Source: CALOFP01 sp942492635
Lineage (GTDB): Bacteria; UBP6; UBA1177; CALOFP01
Assembly (NCBI GenBank): GCA_942492635.1
Contig: CALOFP010000002.1
Span: forward strand, 620,001 to 684,000
Direction of reading: 5' to 3'
Length of the DNA stretch: 64,000 bases
Shown here: one piece after another, positions 8,901 to 16,938 of the stretch
Layout of the letters: each line of letters opens with the position of its first letter
Numbering within the stretch: position 1 is the first letter of the stretch
Position numbers and translations under genes: made by a program
The notes under the pieces: model-generated
The model's input: only the letters and a program-made list of their open reading frames with translations
Database searches by the model: none
Told to the model about the DNA's origin: nothing

Positions 8901-9041
8901 GAAGGATCTGAAATCAAGCACCCAATGGGATGGGCCGTTTTCGGAGGACTGCTCTTCTCCACACTGGTAACACTCTTTATAGTTCCTGTTATCTTCGCCG
9001 TATTCGACAAGTTCTCCAGACGTTCGAAAGTAACAGTCTAA
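5979..9041 (+). CDS. RND efflux pump inner membrane protein (HAE1-like)
   Basis: A 1020-residue proton-driven transporter of the AcrB/MexB superfamily, normal length. Twelve membrane helices are expected: one at residues 10-30, then five in each half. Two large periplasmic loops lie between them. Helix 4 carries the proton-relay pair Asp403-Asp404 in SVGILTDDAIVVIEAI. The second half contains LMGIVTKNSILLIDYA. CGGAGG precedes the ATG at good spacing. It is the last gene of the operon and is followed by a strong GC hairpin. Drug, solvent or metabolite export is possible; the sequence does not settle which. Confidence 0.94.
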   Translation: MFLSRLSLRNPVLITMLTLALILFGFISMKTLGVDMFPNVDIPIVTVTTIYPGADASTIEEDVLKEIESGVGTLNGIKHMDGTALDNVGVMVITFEDGFDVDKAAQDVRDKVASVRSNMPDDIEDPVTEKIDLDALPVLSILLKAPAGENLSEVTDIAKRRVKDRLQTISGVGSVEMYGGREREIKILMDPLKIEQYGIPPITFLQLIGSSSIKIPAGTIYMNNSDEEITVQGDGEARTVDAYRNLPLMSMKGSTVKVKDIARVEDGLEEEESAAMMDLTPAVAMKLIKQSGVNVVQLAHSLKAEIAEINSTLPKGYSLTVVTDNTPFTEQAVSSSISDVFLGALLAMLIIFAFLMNKRAAFIIAVSLPTSIIGTFLFVKAMGFTLNFMTTLALSLSVGILTDDAIVVIEAIFRYIEKGRGKVEACIEATKEVGLAVITAELALIAVFGPTVYMEGTVGQFFREFGLTVVAAILISMTVSFTVTPLLSSKILKSEPKNFIFYRIMDKFLGMLERGYAAAVSWVLRHKVFTFMVAIGIFAGGIALVSHLKTTFVDDTDKGEFEIALELDGESSIQRSKEVSAEMVDKMKSYPWRQFFFTTIGGGNTKEKNIIRMRVSMVKKAERDLSQEDAMQIVRKDLGYMKKKYNAKISVAEVNEFGGNAAPVQLNIIGNDRDSIRSNARKVVAFMEQDGGFADIISSDKGSKKEVKVQFNHHKMSELGVNPAETAATLRYLISGKKVGDIDYKNGERYEVKAYIDRSFRNLDYLKNISLNSASGKTVKLSDVADISYNQNEIKITRRDRSKNITISSSLMQGADLGSQVKKVQEFAKVNFSDDVELQMAGDAERMKDSFTSLMQVLLIAVFLIYIVLASQFNSFIHPFTIMSSLPFAMTGAFLTLYLTDLSLGIMSFIGIIMLMGIVTKNSILLIDYALQQIHEGVEVTEALIASAKTRLRPILMTAGGTILGMVPIIISTAEGSEIKHPMGWAVFGGLLFSTLVTLFIVPVIFAVFDKFSRRSKVTV

Positions 9042-9087
9042 ACATCCAAAACTCTCATCTCCACAGACAATAGACGCATAAGCCTCC

Positions 9088-9110
9088 GGAGGCCCGGATT
9101 CCGGGCCTCC
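9088..9110 (+). terminator. GC hairpin after the RND gene
   Basis: GGAGGCCCGG and CCGGGCCTCC form a perfect 10-bp stem with a 3-nt loop, 47 bp after the pump stop codon. There is no T tract behind it, so it may stop transcription only weakly or protect the 3' end of the mRNA. Confidence 0.6.
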
Positions 9111-9115
9111 TGTTC

Positions 9116-9337
9116 GGGGTAAGGACTTAATTTTAAATACTTTTCTTACTTTTGTACTTGAATTCGTAGGTTATTTTGTGAGTCATTCTTTGATCGCTGG
9201 TTTTTTGATTTTATTGTCCAGTTTGAAATCATAAGCTTGTTAAGTGCTTTTAAGCATTGATGAAAGTCGTCATGGTTGAAGGTTTTTTTTTCCTTCTTCC
9301 GGTGCAAAAGTATTTTAAATTAAGTCCTGACTCCGGA
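9116..9337. repeat. diverged palindromic repeat with internal spacer
   Basis: The left arm (about 9116-9147: GGGGTAAGGACTTAATTTTA onward) and right arm (about 9304-9337) are inverted copies of the arm of the palindrome at 1829-1901, with point differences. About 155 bp of AT-rich sequence lie between them; no gene was seen there. The right arm overlaps the end of the hydrolase gene and supplies its stop codon. Confidence 0.7.
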
Positions 9338-10351
9338 TGAGAGTGCGATTTCGGCGAGATTTTGATCGATTTCTTCGGGGTAAAGGTCCTGCGGGAGGTT
9401 GCTCAGGACTACGATACAGAGATCGTCTTCCACATAGTGACTGTAGGATGAAGCGAATCCATAAATATCTCCGTTATGTCCGATAACTTTACGGTTGAAT
9501 TTTTCCGATATGATGGATCCGCATCCGTAGCCGCAATCACAGCCTGTCAGCAGTGGTGTCGGTGTGAACATTGTTTCAAGGTTTTCCCGGTTCAAGATCT
9601 CTCCTGAATGAAGGGATCGATCCCAAAGAAGAAGATCGTCTACAGTAGAGTAGAGTGCTCCTGAAGAATAAGGGATTCCCATATCAAGATATTTTGCATT
9701 CATAATAATTTCGTCATTGATCTGATAACCGCTTGCACGGTCAGGGAGCAGCTTTTCACTTCTGTCGTAGCCGGAGTTCAGCATGTTCAGCGGTTTGAAA
9801 ATGTTATCTTCCAGGAAGTGATCATAGGATTGCCCCGACACCTTTTCAATAACAGCTCCCAACAACGCATATCCCGAATTGCTGTACTGGAAATTGGAAT
9901 TCGGTTGAAAATCCAAAGGTTTGTCTTTGAATAAAGAAATAACCTTTTCTAAAGGAGAATTCACTCTTCCGGTTGTGTCCCAGTCGATATAACTCGTATA
10001 GTCGGGTATTCCTGCAGTGTGGTTCAGGAGCTGATGAATGGTAACATCGTCCCATTCGGGATTTATGTACGAAAGATGTTTGGAGATTTTTTCGGAGAGT
10101 TTCAGCATATTTCTATTCGACAGAATGAAAATCGCTGCGGCTGTAAATTGTTTTGTAATTGAACCGATCCGAAATTTTGTGTCACGTGTGTTGGGAATTT
10201 GATGTTCAAAATTGGCGAATCCGTATCCCTGACGAACAAGAACGTCTCCCTTTTCAGCCACGAGGATTGTACCATTGAATTTTTTTAGATTCTCAAGTTC
10301 CTGCATATATTCATGGATTTTAGCAGCGATGTAGGGATTCTTTCCTGTCAT
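9320..10351 (-). CDS. serine hydrolase, beta-lactamase/PBP-like fold (class C type)
   Basis: A 343-residue penicillin-binding-protein-like hydrolase. The three active-site motifs are present: S64-I-T-K67, Y-S-N (in FQYSNSGYALLG) and H-N-G (in KVIGHNGDIYGF). The start at 10351 is preceded by GGAGG five bases away; an in-frame ATG at 10363 overlaps that site. No signal peptide is visible, unusual for a true beta-lactamase, so an intracellular esterase or peptidase role is possible. The last residues (SGVRT) and the stop TAA lie inside a repeat arm, so the original C-terminus may have been replaced. A promoter lies about 55 bp upstream. Confidence 0.85.
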   Translation of the reverse strand: MTGKNPYIAAKIHEYMQELENLKKFNGTILVAEKGDVLVRQGYGFANFEHQIPNTRDTKFRIGSITKQFTAAAIFILSNRNMLKLSEKISKHLSYINPEWDDVTIHQLLNHTAGIPDYTSYIDWDTTGRVNSPLEKVISLFKDKPLDFQPNSNFQYSNSGYALLGAVIEKVSGQSYDHFLEDNIFKPLNMLNSGYDRSEKLLPDRASGYQINDEIIMNAKYLDMGIPYSSGALYSTVDDLLLWDRSLHSGEILNRENLETMFTPTPLLTGCDCGYGCGSIISEKFNRKVIGHNGDIYGFASSYSHYVEDDLCIVVLSNLPQDLYPEEIDQNLAEIALSSGVRT

Positions 10352-10404
10352 AATTTCCTCCATTTAGAAGTGGTGAACGGATAGTTTAATTGCAAATTCC
10401 GTAA

Positions 10405-10432
10405 ATTTTATTGTTGCAAAGTAATGTGTCAA
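10405..10432 (-). promoter_or_regulatory. sigma70-like promoter of the serine hydrolase
   Basis: On the minus strand, TTGACA (10432-10427) and TAAAAT (10410-10405) are separated by 16 bp. The promoter is about 55 bp upstream of the chosen start. Confidence 0.6.
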
Positions 10433-10574
10433 TTAAAAAGAATTTTGAAAAGTTCGGTTATCGTAGTCATTTGTGATTTCGTAACGAGTGATGACTTTTT
10501 GGACGCAATCATTTGTTTCACGAGAAAAATATTATGGAAAATTCAGCCGTCGATACTTACTGAAAACAGATCTT

Positions 10575-10697
10575 GAGGAGTTTTGAATCGTTAAAACTGC
10601 CGGAGAAAAAATATCGAGGACCATTGAATCGTTAAAATCGACAGAAAAAAATTTCCGGGAGTTCAGAATTATTAAAGTCTTCAGTAAACAAATATTC
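10575..10697. repeat. three tandem 41-bp imperfect repeats
   Basis: Units at 10575-10615, 10616-10656 and 10657-10697 are each 41 bp. The first two share GAGGA, TTGAATCGTTAAAA and an A-rich end; the third is more diverged (one-base register shift inside). They lie in the 745-bp gap between the hydrolase and the methyltransferase. No coding potential is apparent. Confidence 0.6.
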
Positions 10698-10826
10698 ACA
10701 TCATCTTAGTCGTTGACTCGATAAGAGTAATTTCAATTTCCCTTGGACAGCTGCTGATTTTAGCGAAAAAACAGTTTTCAACTCTTTGAAACCCTAGTAG
10801 TTCCAATTCCAGTGAGCCAACCCCCC

Positions 10827-10855
10827 TTGACAATTCCCTATTTCGTCAGTATAAA
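10827..10855 (+). promoter_or_regulatory. sigma70-like promoter in the long gap
   Basis: TTGACA (10827-10832) and TATAAA (10850-10855) are separated by 17 bp. It points toward the methyltransferase gene 240 bp away, so the leader would be long, or a small RNA could be made. Apart from this promoter and the 41-bp repeats, nothing else is seen in 10433-11096. Confidence 0.55.
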
Positions 10856-11096
10856 TTTGTTGTCTATGGATTTATAGTTGGAGACATCCTACCAGAGCTG
10901 TTCACTATATGTGAGCTAAGTTGGGACTGAAGAAAAGATCTGAAATAATCAAAAATACCCTTTAAAAAGTAATTTTATTGTTTATAGGGGTTTTGTGCGT
11001 TTTAAGAATCTTTCTCTGCAGTTTGATGTTTTGAAACATACTCTCCGGTCTGAAATTTCTTAACAATCATGCCTCTATAGTCAAACGGAGGCAAAA

Positions 11097-11909
11097 ATGC
11101 TGCTGCAAAAAAAAGAAAAGGAATCACTTAATTCTCTGTTCAAATCTCTCAGACTTATGAATTGTGACGGTGAATCTGGGAAAGATAAGTCCGCTAAAAT
11201 CGAACAGATTTTATCCTACCTTGAGATTATTCATTCACAGGTGAGAGGATATTCAAAAAAGAGAAATCTGGTTTTTGTCGACAGTTGCGCGGGCAAGAGT
11301 TATCTCAGTTTTCTTGTTTACTACTACTACACCAAAGTTGAGGGAAGGCCGCTTACCATTCACTGTGTCGATACGAACGAAGAGCTGATGAAAAACGGGA
11401 AAAAACTTGCTGAAGAGTTGGGTTTTTCCGGATTGTATTTTCACACAGGCGATATTCTGGATTTTAAACTGAATGATAAGGTTGAGATCGTTTACTCTTT
11501 ACACGCCTGTGATACGGCAACCGATAAAACCCTCTATCTGGGGATAGCGCACGATGCGGCGACAATTCTCTCGGTTTCGTGTTGCCAACATTCCATCAAG
11601 AGCGGTTTTCGAAATTCACGTTATCGAGGAATCACAAAGCACAGTGTGTTCAAGGAGCGGATGATGTACATGATCGGGGACTCCCTGCGCGCCTTGCTGC
11701 TTGAAGCAGAGGGCTACAGGACCGATATCATTCAATTCACATCCTCCAGGAATACCGACAAGAACATTATGATCAGAGGGCGCAGAATGGGATCAAACAA
11801 ATCAATCCCGTCAAGAGAGGAGTATGAAAAGATCAAGAGTGAATTTCATGTATCTCCTGAACTTGAAAAATATATCAGGGCTTCCGTTGAATTTACTCCA
11901 TCCGAGTGA
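11097..11909 (+). CDS. SAM-dependent methyltransferase (Methyltransf_32-like)
   Basis: A 270-residue class I methyltransferase-fold protein. The SAM-binding region starts VFVDSCAGKSYLSFLVY (the family's D-x-G-x-G equivalent), with acidic VDTNEE after strand 2. The motif YSLHACDTATDKTL and the later SVSCCQH are typical of the Methyltransf_32 group, which includes TRM13- and GSTCD-like proteins. ACGGAGG lies 7 nt before the ATG. It stands alone. The substrate (tRNA, other RNA or protein) is not evident. Confidence 0.8.
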   Translation: MLLQKKEKESLNSLFKSLRLMNCDGESGKDKSAKIEQILSYLEIIHSQVRGYSKKRNLVFVDSCAGKSYLSFLVYYYYTKVEGRPLTIHCVDTNEELMKNGKKLAEELGFSGLYFHTGDILDFKLNDKVEIVYSLHACDTATDKTLYLGIAHDAATILSVSCCQHSIKSGFRNSRYRGITKHSVFKERMMYMIGDSLRALLLEAEGYRTDIIQFTSSRNTDKNIMIRGRRMGSNKSIPSREEYEKIKSEFHVSPELEKYIRASVEFTPSE

Positions 11910-12203
11910 AAAGCCGGATGTGAAGTCCTGAAATCTTCTTACTGGGAATATTTCAACGACACTTTTTAAGTGCATCAAGTTTTATGGTAATTTTTATTCA
12001 TGTTCACGGTAGTCAAAGTTTATTTGATTTTATCGCGGGTTGTAAAAATGAATCAAAATTACCCATAAAGAACCGACTTTAATCTTTCCGTTGATCTATA
12101 ATTCACTGAAAAAATATATGATAAACTTTTCTTGTCATCTTCAGGAGTGAGAAATGTGATTGTTTCAATTATTGTGGAGAATCGGGGTTTTTATAAATTT
12201 TTA

Positions 12204-12231
12204 TTGACAGTTAGATTATTTGGAATAGGAT
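12204..12231 (+). promoter_or_regulatory. sigma70-like promoter
   Basis: TTGACA (12204-12209) and TAGGAT (12226-12231) are separated by 16 bp, about 90 bp before a small ORF. The rest of the gap 11910-12317 is AT-rich and shows nothing else. Confidence 0.45.
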
Positions 12232-12317
12232 TCTTTTTTGATTAAGCTCGAAATTCCGTTTTTTCGAACTTCAGTATTTTTAATCATTTATTAATCAATT
12301 ATTCGATGGAGAGAAAA

Positions 12318-12509
12318 ATGAGCAACACAATTAAATCAATCATTAATTCAAATGCAGCAGTCGTACTATCAGGTTCTTTTACAAGTGATAACAAGATGAT
12401 CGGTGATGTGGTCAGTACCATGACCAAAGGGGCAACTGTTTTCATGGTTGCGTCTTTCAGAGGTGGTGTCGGGAAACATCCCATGGGCACGGCCAGATCA
12501 CGAACGTAA
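12318..12509 (+). CDS. small ORF of unknown function
   Basis: A 63-codon frame from ATG 12318 with GGAGAG 5 nt upstream and a plausible promoter. The predicted protein (MSNTIKSIINSNAAVVLSGS...) includes ATVFMVASFRGGVGKHPMG. It resembles nothing I know. The C-terminal end, PMGTARSRT, looks random, and an equally long frame exists on the other strand. It could be a real small gene, a truncated gene or noncoding. Downstream (12510-12930) no conventional gene is seen. Confidence 0.25.
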   Translation: MSNTIKSIINSNAAVVLSGSFTSDNKMIGDVVSTMTKGATVFMVASFRGGVGKHPMGTARSRT

Positions 12510-12930
12510 TACCGTAAACGATTCCGTTGGATGCGGCGGCGGCGGTTGAAAATCTCTATGTTTCGTAAAAATTGACCAGAAAACAGGTCGGTTTCTATCC
12601 GGGACTACGATTTTTCAACAGGCGCAACTTAATCGGCAGAATCACCTTCACCTTTACGGTGTGGATTACATTTTCTTAGTGGCAGAGAAAAAGGTTGTCG
12701 GACTATTTTTTTCGGTGGTGACAGTTTCAACTCCGAAGGAAAATGATTTCTTAAACCTTTTTAATTCCCCGAATCGACGGTACTTTCTGTCATTTGGATT
12801 GCAGGGTTTTTAATTCGCCGGCAATTCATTTGATGGAAAATTGATAACTCGAAGAGGTGGGAATTCGGACCGTTTTAAGATGGTCGTTTTTTCTCTACCA
12901 CAGTTTTCAGAAGTTATGCAGGAGTAGTAA
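12510..12930. other. gap without a convincing gene
   Basis: 421 bp before the ABC operon. One frame, from roughly 12553 to 12813, is open without an ATG and could be a decayed gene fragment (it contains VDYIFLVAEKKVVGLFFSVV). A GCGGCGGCGGCGG tract lies at about 12533. A ribosome-binding site for the ABC gene, GGAG, lies at 12920-12923. Confidence 0.35.
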
Positions 12931-14718
12931 ATGAGTAAAAATATCAAATTATTGATGAAATTTATGAAAGGGGCGAGGTTGCAATATTCCGGGGCTGTAG
13001 CGGCCCAGGGAACTGCTGTTTTCTTTTCCCTCTCAATTCCTTTCGCCATCAGGTACACAATCGATACCGTGATCGGTGGAAAAGAGTCGGAAATGCCGGA
13101 ATTCCTGGACGGATACGCGATTTCCTCGGGTGCCGTAAAGAGTGCTGCACTCTGCGCGGCCGTTATTGTCCTTCTTAGTTTCGCCAGGGGGCTGTTCCTT
13201 TTTTACAAGGGAAAGTGGGCGGCGGTCGCCAGCGAATCGACGGCAAAGCGAATGAAGGAGAGGCTTTACGATCACATTCAGAAACTTCCTTTCAACTACC
13301 ACGTCAAGGCGGAAACGGGAGATCTTGTTCAGCGGTGCACAAGTGATGTGGAGACGATTCGCCAGTTCATGAGTGTGCAGCTGGTCGAGATAGGAAGGGC
13401 TGTTTTCATGGTGGCGCTTTCGCTCACCGTCATGTTTTCGGTAAACGTGAAACTTGCTCTCGCCTCGGTTTCCCTTCTGCCGGTTATTTTCCTTTACGCG
13501 CTTTTCTTTTTCAGGAGAGTCCAGACCGTTTTCAGGAAATCCGATGAGGCGGAGGGAAGGCTCTCGACGGTTCTTCAGGAAAATGTGACGGGTGTGAGAG
13601 TGGTCCGAGCTTTCGCAAGGAGCGATTTCGAAAGCGATCGATTTGAAGAGAGCAACATCGAGTTTCGTAACCAGAGCCACAGGTTGATGAAGCTTCTGGC
13701 CTGGTACTGGTCGGTTTCCGATTTTCTATGCATGGTGCAGACTGTTTTTGTCCTGATGTTCGGTGTTTACCTTGCCGTGGGCGGACAAATTACTCTTGGA
13801 ACTTTGGTTCTCTTCACCTCCTACGAGGCGATGCTGCTTTGGCCGATCAGACAGATGGGAAGGATTCTTTCGGATATGGGAAAGGCGCTGGTTGCGGCTC
13901 ACCGAATATCTGAAATCCTTGATGAGAAGACGGAAACGACAGGAGATGGAAAATGTCCAGAGATCGAAGGTGCTCTCGAGTTTAAAAATGTCTCCTTCGG
14001 ATACCGGGAGGGTGAAAAGGTTCTCGACAAACTTTCTTTCGAGGTCAAAAAGGGTGAAACGGTGGCTATTCTTGGCCCTACGGGATCGGGAAAAAGCAGT
14101 CTCATGCACCTTCTTCCCAGGCTTTACGATTACGACGATGGAAGCATCACCGTCGACGGTGTGGAGCTTCGAAATATAGATAGAAAGTGGATACGAAAGA
14201 ATGTAGGGATTGTTCTTCAAGAGCCTTTTCTCTACTCCAGAAACATTGCGGAAAATCTTTCGATCGGAAAGTGCGATGTTGAGGAGACGGAGATTTTCGA
14301 GGCTGCAAGAACCGCATCGCTTCACGATGTTGTCAGTGAGTTTGAAAAGGGGTACGAAACCATGGTCGGAGAGCAGGGCGTGACTCTTTCAGGAGGTCAG
14401 CGTCAGAGGCTGGCGATAGCCAGAACTCTCCTTCTGGAAACGCCGATCCTCATTTTCGACGACTCGCTGAGCGCGGTGGATACGGAAACTGATGCCGCGA
14501 TAAGAAGGGCCCTCAAAAAGAGATCGTCCGAAGCAACGACATTTATAGTTTCCCACCGGATAACGACCCTTATGGAGGCCGACAGGATACTGGTTCTGGA
14601 AGGCGGCCGAATTGTTGAGGAGGGGAAACACCATGAACTTGTTGCCCGAAAGGGACTCTACCGCAGAGTTTGGGAAACCCAGTGCGGTAGCGATAATCTT
14701 GAAATGGTGGCGATATAG
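12931..14718 (+). CDS. heterodimeric ABC exporter, subunit with degenerate site
   Basis: A 595-residue half exporter with six membrane helices (residues 1-320) and a nucleotide-binding domain (about 345-580). Walker A is GPTGSGKSS (Lys388), the signature is LSGGQRQRLAIAR, and the H-loop is FIVSHR. Walker B ends D510-D511 where a catalytic Glu normally follows the Asp. That Asp-for-Glu change, with a partner that has Glu, is the known pattern of asymmetric exporters such as TM287/288 and BmrCD. The partner gene starts 9 bp downstream. Drug or lipid export is likely; substrate unknown. Confidence 0.92.
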   Translation: MSKNIKLLMKFMKGARLQYSGAVAAQGTAVFFSLSIPFAIRYTIDTVIGGKESEMPEFLDGYAISSGAVKSAALCAAVIVLLSFARGLFLFYKGKWAAVASESTAKRMKERLYDHIQKLPFNYHVKAETGDLVQRCTSDVETIRQFMSVQLVEIGRAVFMVALSLTVMFSVNVKLALASVSLLPVIFLYALFFFRRVQTVFRKSDEAEGRLSTVLQENVTGVRVVRAFARSDFESDRFEESNIEFRNQSHRLMKLLAWYWSVSDFLCMVQTVFVLMFGVYLAVGGQITLGTLVLFTSYEAMLLWPIRQMGRILSDMGKALVAAHRISEILDEKTETTGDGKCPEIEGALEFKNVSFGYREGEKVLDKLSFEVKKGETVAILGPTGSGKSSLMHLLPRLYDYDDGSITVDGVELRNIDRKWIRKNVGIVLQEPFLYSRNIAENLSIGKCDVEETEIFEAARTASLHDVVSEFEKGYETMVGEQGVTLSGGQRQRLAIARTLLLETPILIFDDSLSAVDTETDAAIRRALKKRSSEATTFIVSHRITTLMEADRILVLEGGRIVEEGKHHELVARKGLYRRVWETQCGSDNLEMVAI

Positions 14719-14727
14719 GAGTTTGAA

Positions 14728-16488
14728 ATGACGGAAAATAAACGAAAATTCAGTTGGAAGATATGGAAGAGTATGATTTTGCAGGCGAAATCGTATTGGA
14801 AAGCTTTTTGCCTGCTTGCTGGGTACATGGTGATACTTGCGGGCGCGGATACGGTGTTTCCACTTATGAGCAGATATGCGATAGACAATTTTGTTGTAAA
14901 GGGCACTACTGAAGGAATGGGCACTTTCGGCCTCGTTTATCTTGCGATTGTTCTTGTGCAGGTGGCCGTGGTCTGGTTCTTCATCGAGCTTGCAGGAAAG
15001 ATAAATACCCACTTCGGGTACGATCTGAGAAAGCGCGCATTCGACAAGCTTCAGGAGCTGTCGCTCAGTTACTACGACAGGACATCCACAGGGTGGATCA
15101 TGTCCCGCCTGACTTCGGATGTTAAGAAAATCGGGGATATTCTTGCCTGGGGAACAGTCGACCTGGTGTGGGGCGTTTTCATGATGGCGGCAATCGCAGT
15201 TGTGATGCTGGTGCTCAACTGGAAACTGGCGCTGGTTGCGCTCTCGGTTGTGCCGCTTCTCTTTCTCATCAGCATCTTTTTCCAGAGAAGGATCCTGGCA
15301 AGCTACCGGACGGTAAGGAAGGTGAATTCGAAGATAACCGCCGCTTTCAACGAGGGAATAATGGGCGCAAAGACCACCAAGACTCTTGTGCGTGAAGGCG
15401 AAAATCTCAGGGAATTCGAGGTGATGACTGGGGAGATGTACGGCTCTTCCGTTCGGGCGTCGGTTTTCTCCGCGCTCTATTTGCCGAGTGTTCTTTTCCT
15501 CGGAAGTGTGGGAACGGCACTTGCCCTCTGGCACGGAGGAGATTCGGTAGCTCTGGGCGGAGTGACATACGGAACACTTGTGGCTTTCATTTCATACACC
15601 GTGCAGTTTTTCGAACCGGTGCTTCACCTGGCGAGAATTGTTGCCGAGATCCAGAACGGAACTGCGGCGGCCGAGCGAGTTATCTCCCTCATCGATGAGG
15701 AACCGGAAATAAACGAAGATGCCTCTCAGGGAGATTACACGGGAATTCGGGGTGATATCGAATTCAAAAATGTAACTTTCGCCTACAAGGACGGTGAAAA
15801 GGTGCTTGATAACTTCTCACTTAAAGTAAAAAGAGGTGAGAAAATCGCCCTTGTCGGTGAGACGGGAAGCGGAAAGAGCACCATCGTCAACCTTGCTCTC
15901 CGCTTTTACGAACCCTGCGATGGAGAGGTTAGGATCGACGGAATCGATTACAGAAAAAGGCCTCTTGCCTGGATTCATGCCGATCTGGGTTATGTGCTCC
16001 AGTCTCCTCACCTTTTCAGCGGAACAGTGATGGAGAATATCCGTTACGGAAGGCTGGATGCGACGGATGAGGAGGTGATTGAAGCGGCAAAGCTGGTTGA
16101 TGCCCACGAATTTATCCAGGGATTCGAAAACGGGTACCAGACGGAAGTGGGCGAGGGTGGAAACCGTCTTTCGACGGGACAGAAGCAGCTTGTAAGTTTT
16201 GCAAGGGCTCTTCTTGCCGATCCCGCCATATTCGTACTCGATGAGGCAACATCCTCTGTCGATACGGAGACGGAGGCCAAGATAGAAAGGGCCGTCGGGA
16301 CGATTCTGGAAGGTAGAACCAGCTTCATAATCGCCCACAGACTCTCGACAGTTAAAAGTGCCGACAGGATTCTTGTCCTTCGGCAGGGAATTGTTGAGGA
16401 GGAGGGAAGCCACGATGTGCTTCTCGAGAAAGGAGGATACTATGCAAAACTCTACCGCAACCAGTTTGTGGAGAGGATTTCAGCCTAG
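14728..16488 (+). CDS. heterodimeric ABC exporter, catalytic subunit
   Basis: A 586-residue half exporter: membrane domain (about residues 15-315) and nucleotide-binding domain (about 340-575). It has Walker A GETGSGKST, a variant signature LSTGQKQLVSFAR, Walker B D505-E506 in FVLDEATSSVD, and the H-loop FIIAHR. The intact Glu506 complements the Asp in the upstream subunit. The altered LSTGQ signature would face the degenerate site of the partner, as in TM288. AGGAG lies 9 nt upstream of the ATG. DUF2087 and GNAT genes follow in the same apparent operon. Confidence 0.92.
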   Translation: MTENKRKFSWKIWKSMILQAKSYWKAFCLLAGYMVILAGADTVFPLMSRYAIDNFVVKGTTEGMGTFGLVYLAIVLVQVAVVWFFIELAGKINTHFGYDLRKRAFDKLQELSLSYYDRTSTGWIMSRLTSDVKKIGDILAWGTVDLVWGVFMMAAIAVVMLVLNWKLALVALSVVPLLFLISIFFQRRILASYRTVRKVNSKITAAFNEGIMGAKTTKTLVREGENLREFEVMTGEMYGSSVRASVFSALYLPSVLFLGSVGTALALWHGGDSVALGGVTYGTLVAFISYTVQFFEPVLHLARIVAEIQNGTAAAERVISLIDEEPEINEDASQGDYTGIRGDIEFKNVTFAYKDGEKVLDNFSLKVKRGEKIALVGETGSGKSTIVNLALRFYEPCDGEVRIDGIDYRKRPLAWIHADLGYVLQSPHLFSGTVMENIRYGRLDATDEEVIEAAKLVDAHEFIQGFENGYQTEVGEGGNRLSTGQKQLVSFARALLADPAIFVLDEATSSVDTETEAKIERAVGTILEGRTSFIIAHRLSTVKSADRILVLRQGIVEEEGSHDVLLEKGGYYAKLYRNQFVERISA

Positions 16489-16496
16489 GAGGTATT

Positions 16497-16799
16497 ATGA
16501 AGGATAAACATATAAATATAGAAAAAGAAAAGATCTTAAAACACTTTCTTGATGATGACGGGAGGGTGAAAATCTGGCCGGCAAAAAGAAAGAGACGGCT
16601 TCTTGTACTCAATTATTTATCGGAAAAGTTCGACTCCGGTGTCGAATATACGGAGAAGGAGGTGAATCTCATACTTGGGGATCATCACACATTCAACGAT
16701 CATGTACTTCTCAGGAGGGAACTTTTCGACAACGGTTTTCTCGGAAGAGAACTGAACGGATCGAAATACTGGAGGCGAAATGAAGAAGGGAACGAATAA
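16497..16799 (+). CDS. DUF2087 domain protein
   Basis: A 100-residue protein matching the stand-alone DUF2087 domain: ILKHFLDDDGRVKIWPAKRK, RLLVLNYLSEKF, then the conserved VNLILGDHHTFNDHVLLRRE and a C-terminal YWRR. The domain is found alone or fused to winged-helix regulators, and may bind nucleic acid, but I know no proven function. AGGAGG lies 5 nt before the ATG, 8 bp after the ABC stop. It overlaps the next small gene by 20 bp. Position suggests a regulator of the exporter operon (inference). Confidence 0.85.
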   Translation: MKDKHINIEKEKILKHFLDDDGRVKIWPAKRKRRLLVLNYLSEKFDSGVEYTEKEVNLILGDHHTFNDHVLLRRELFDNGFLGRELNGSKYWRRNEEGNE

Positions 16800-16929
16800 G
16801 CTGTACAGCAGAAAAAAGCCTTCCCATCCCGATACGGCTCACACGAAGGCGAAGAGTTTCTTTAAGAAGAAGGGACGGAAAAGTGTCAGGAATTATTTAA
16901 AAAAAGAATTGAAGACATATGGAGAATAG
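16780..16929 (+). CDS. small basic 49-residue protein
   Basis: ATG 16780 opens a 49-codon frame overlapping the end of the DUF2087 gene. GGAGG at 16771-16775 gives ideal spacing. The product is very basic: KLYSRKKPSHPDTAHTKAKS, FFKKKGRKS and NYLKKELK. The next gene follows after 9 bp with its own AGGAGG. The frame is thus neatly inserted in the operon with its own translation signal. A nucleic-acid- or ribosome-binding role is only suggested by charge. Confidence 0.6.
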   Translation: MKKGTNKLYSRKKPSHPDTAHTKAKSFFKKKGRKSVRNYLKKELKTYGE

Positions 16930-16938
16930 GAGGTTGCA

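Noticed and set aside
10575..10697. CRISPR array
   Set aside because: Units are contiguous and diverge along their whole length; there are no constant repeats with variable spacers and no cas genes.
14389..15534. 381-codon minus-strand frame
   Set aside because: Antisense to both ABC exporter subunits; composition (His/Arg/Ser-rich) is typical of a shadow frame.
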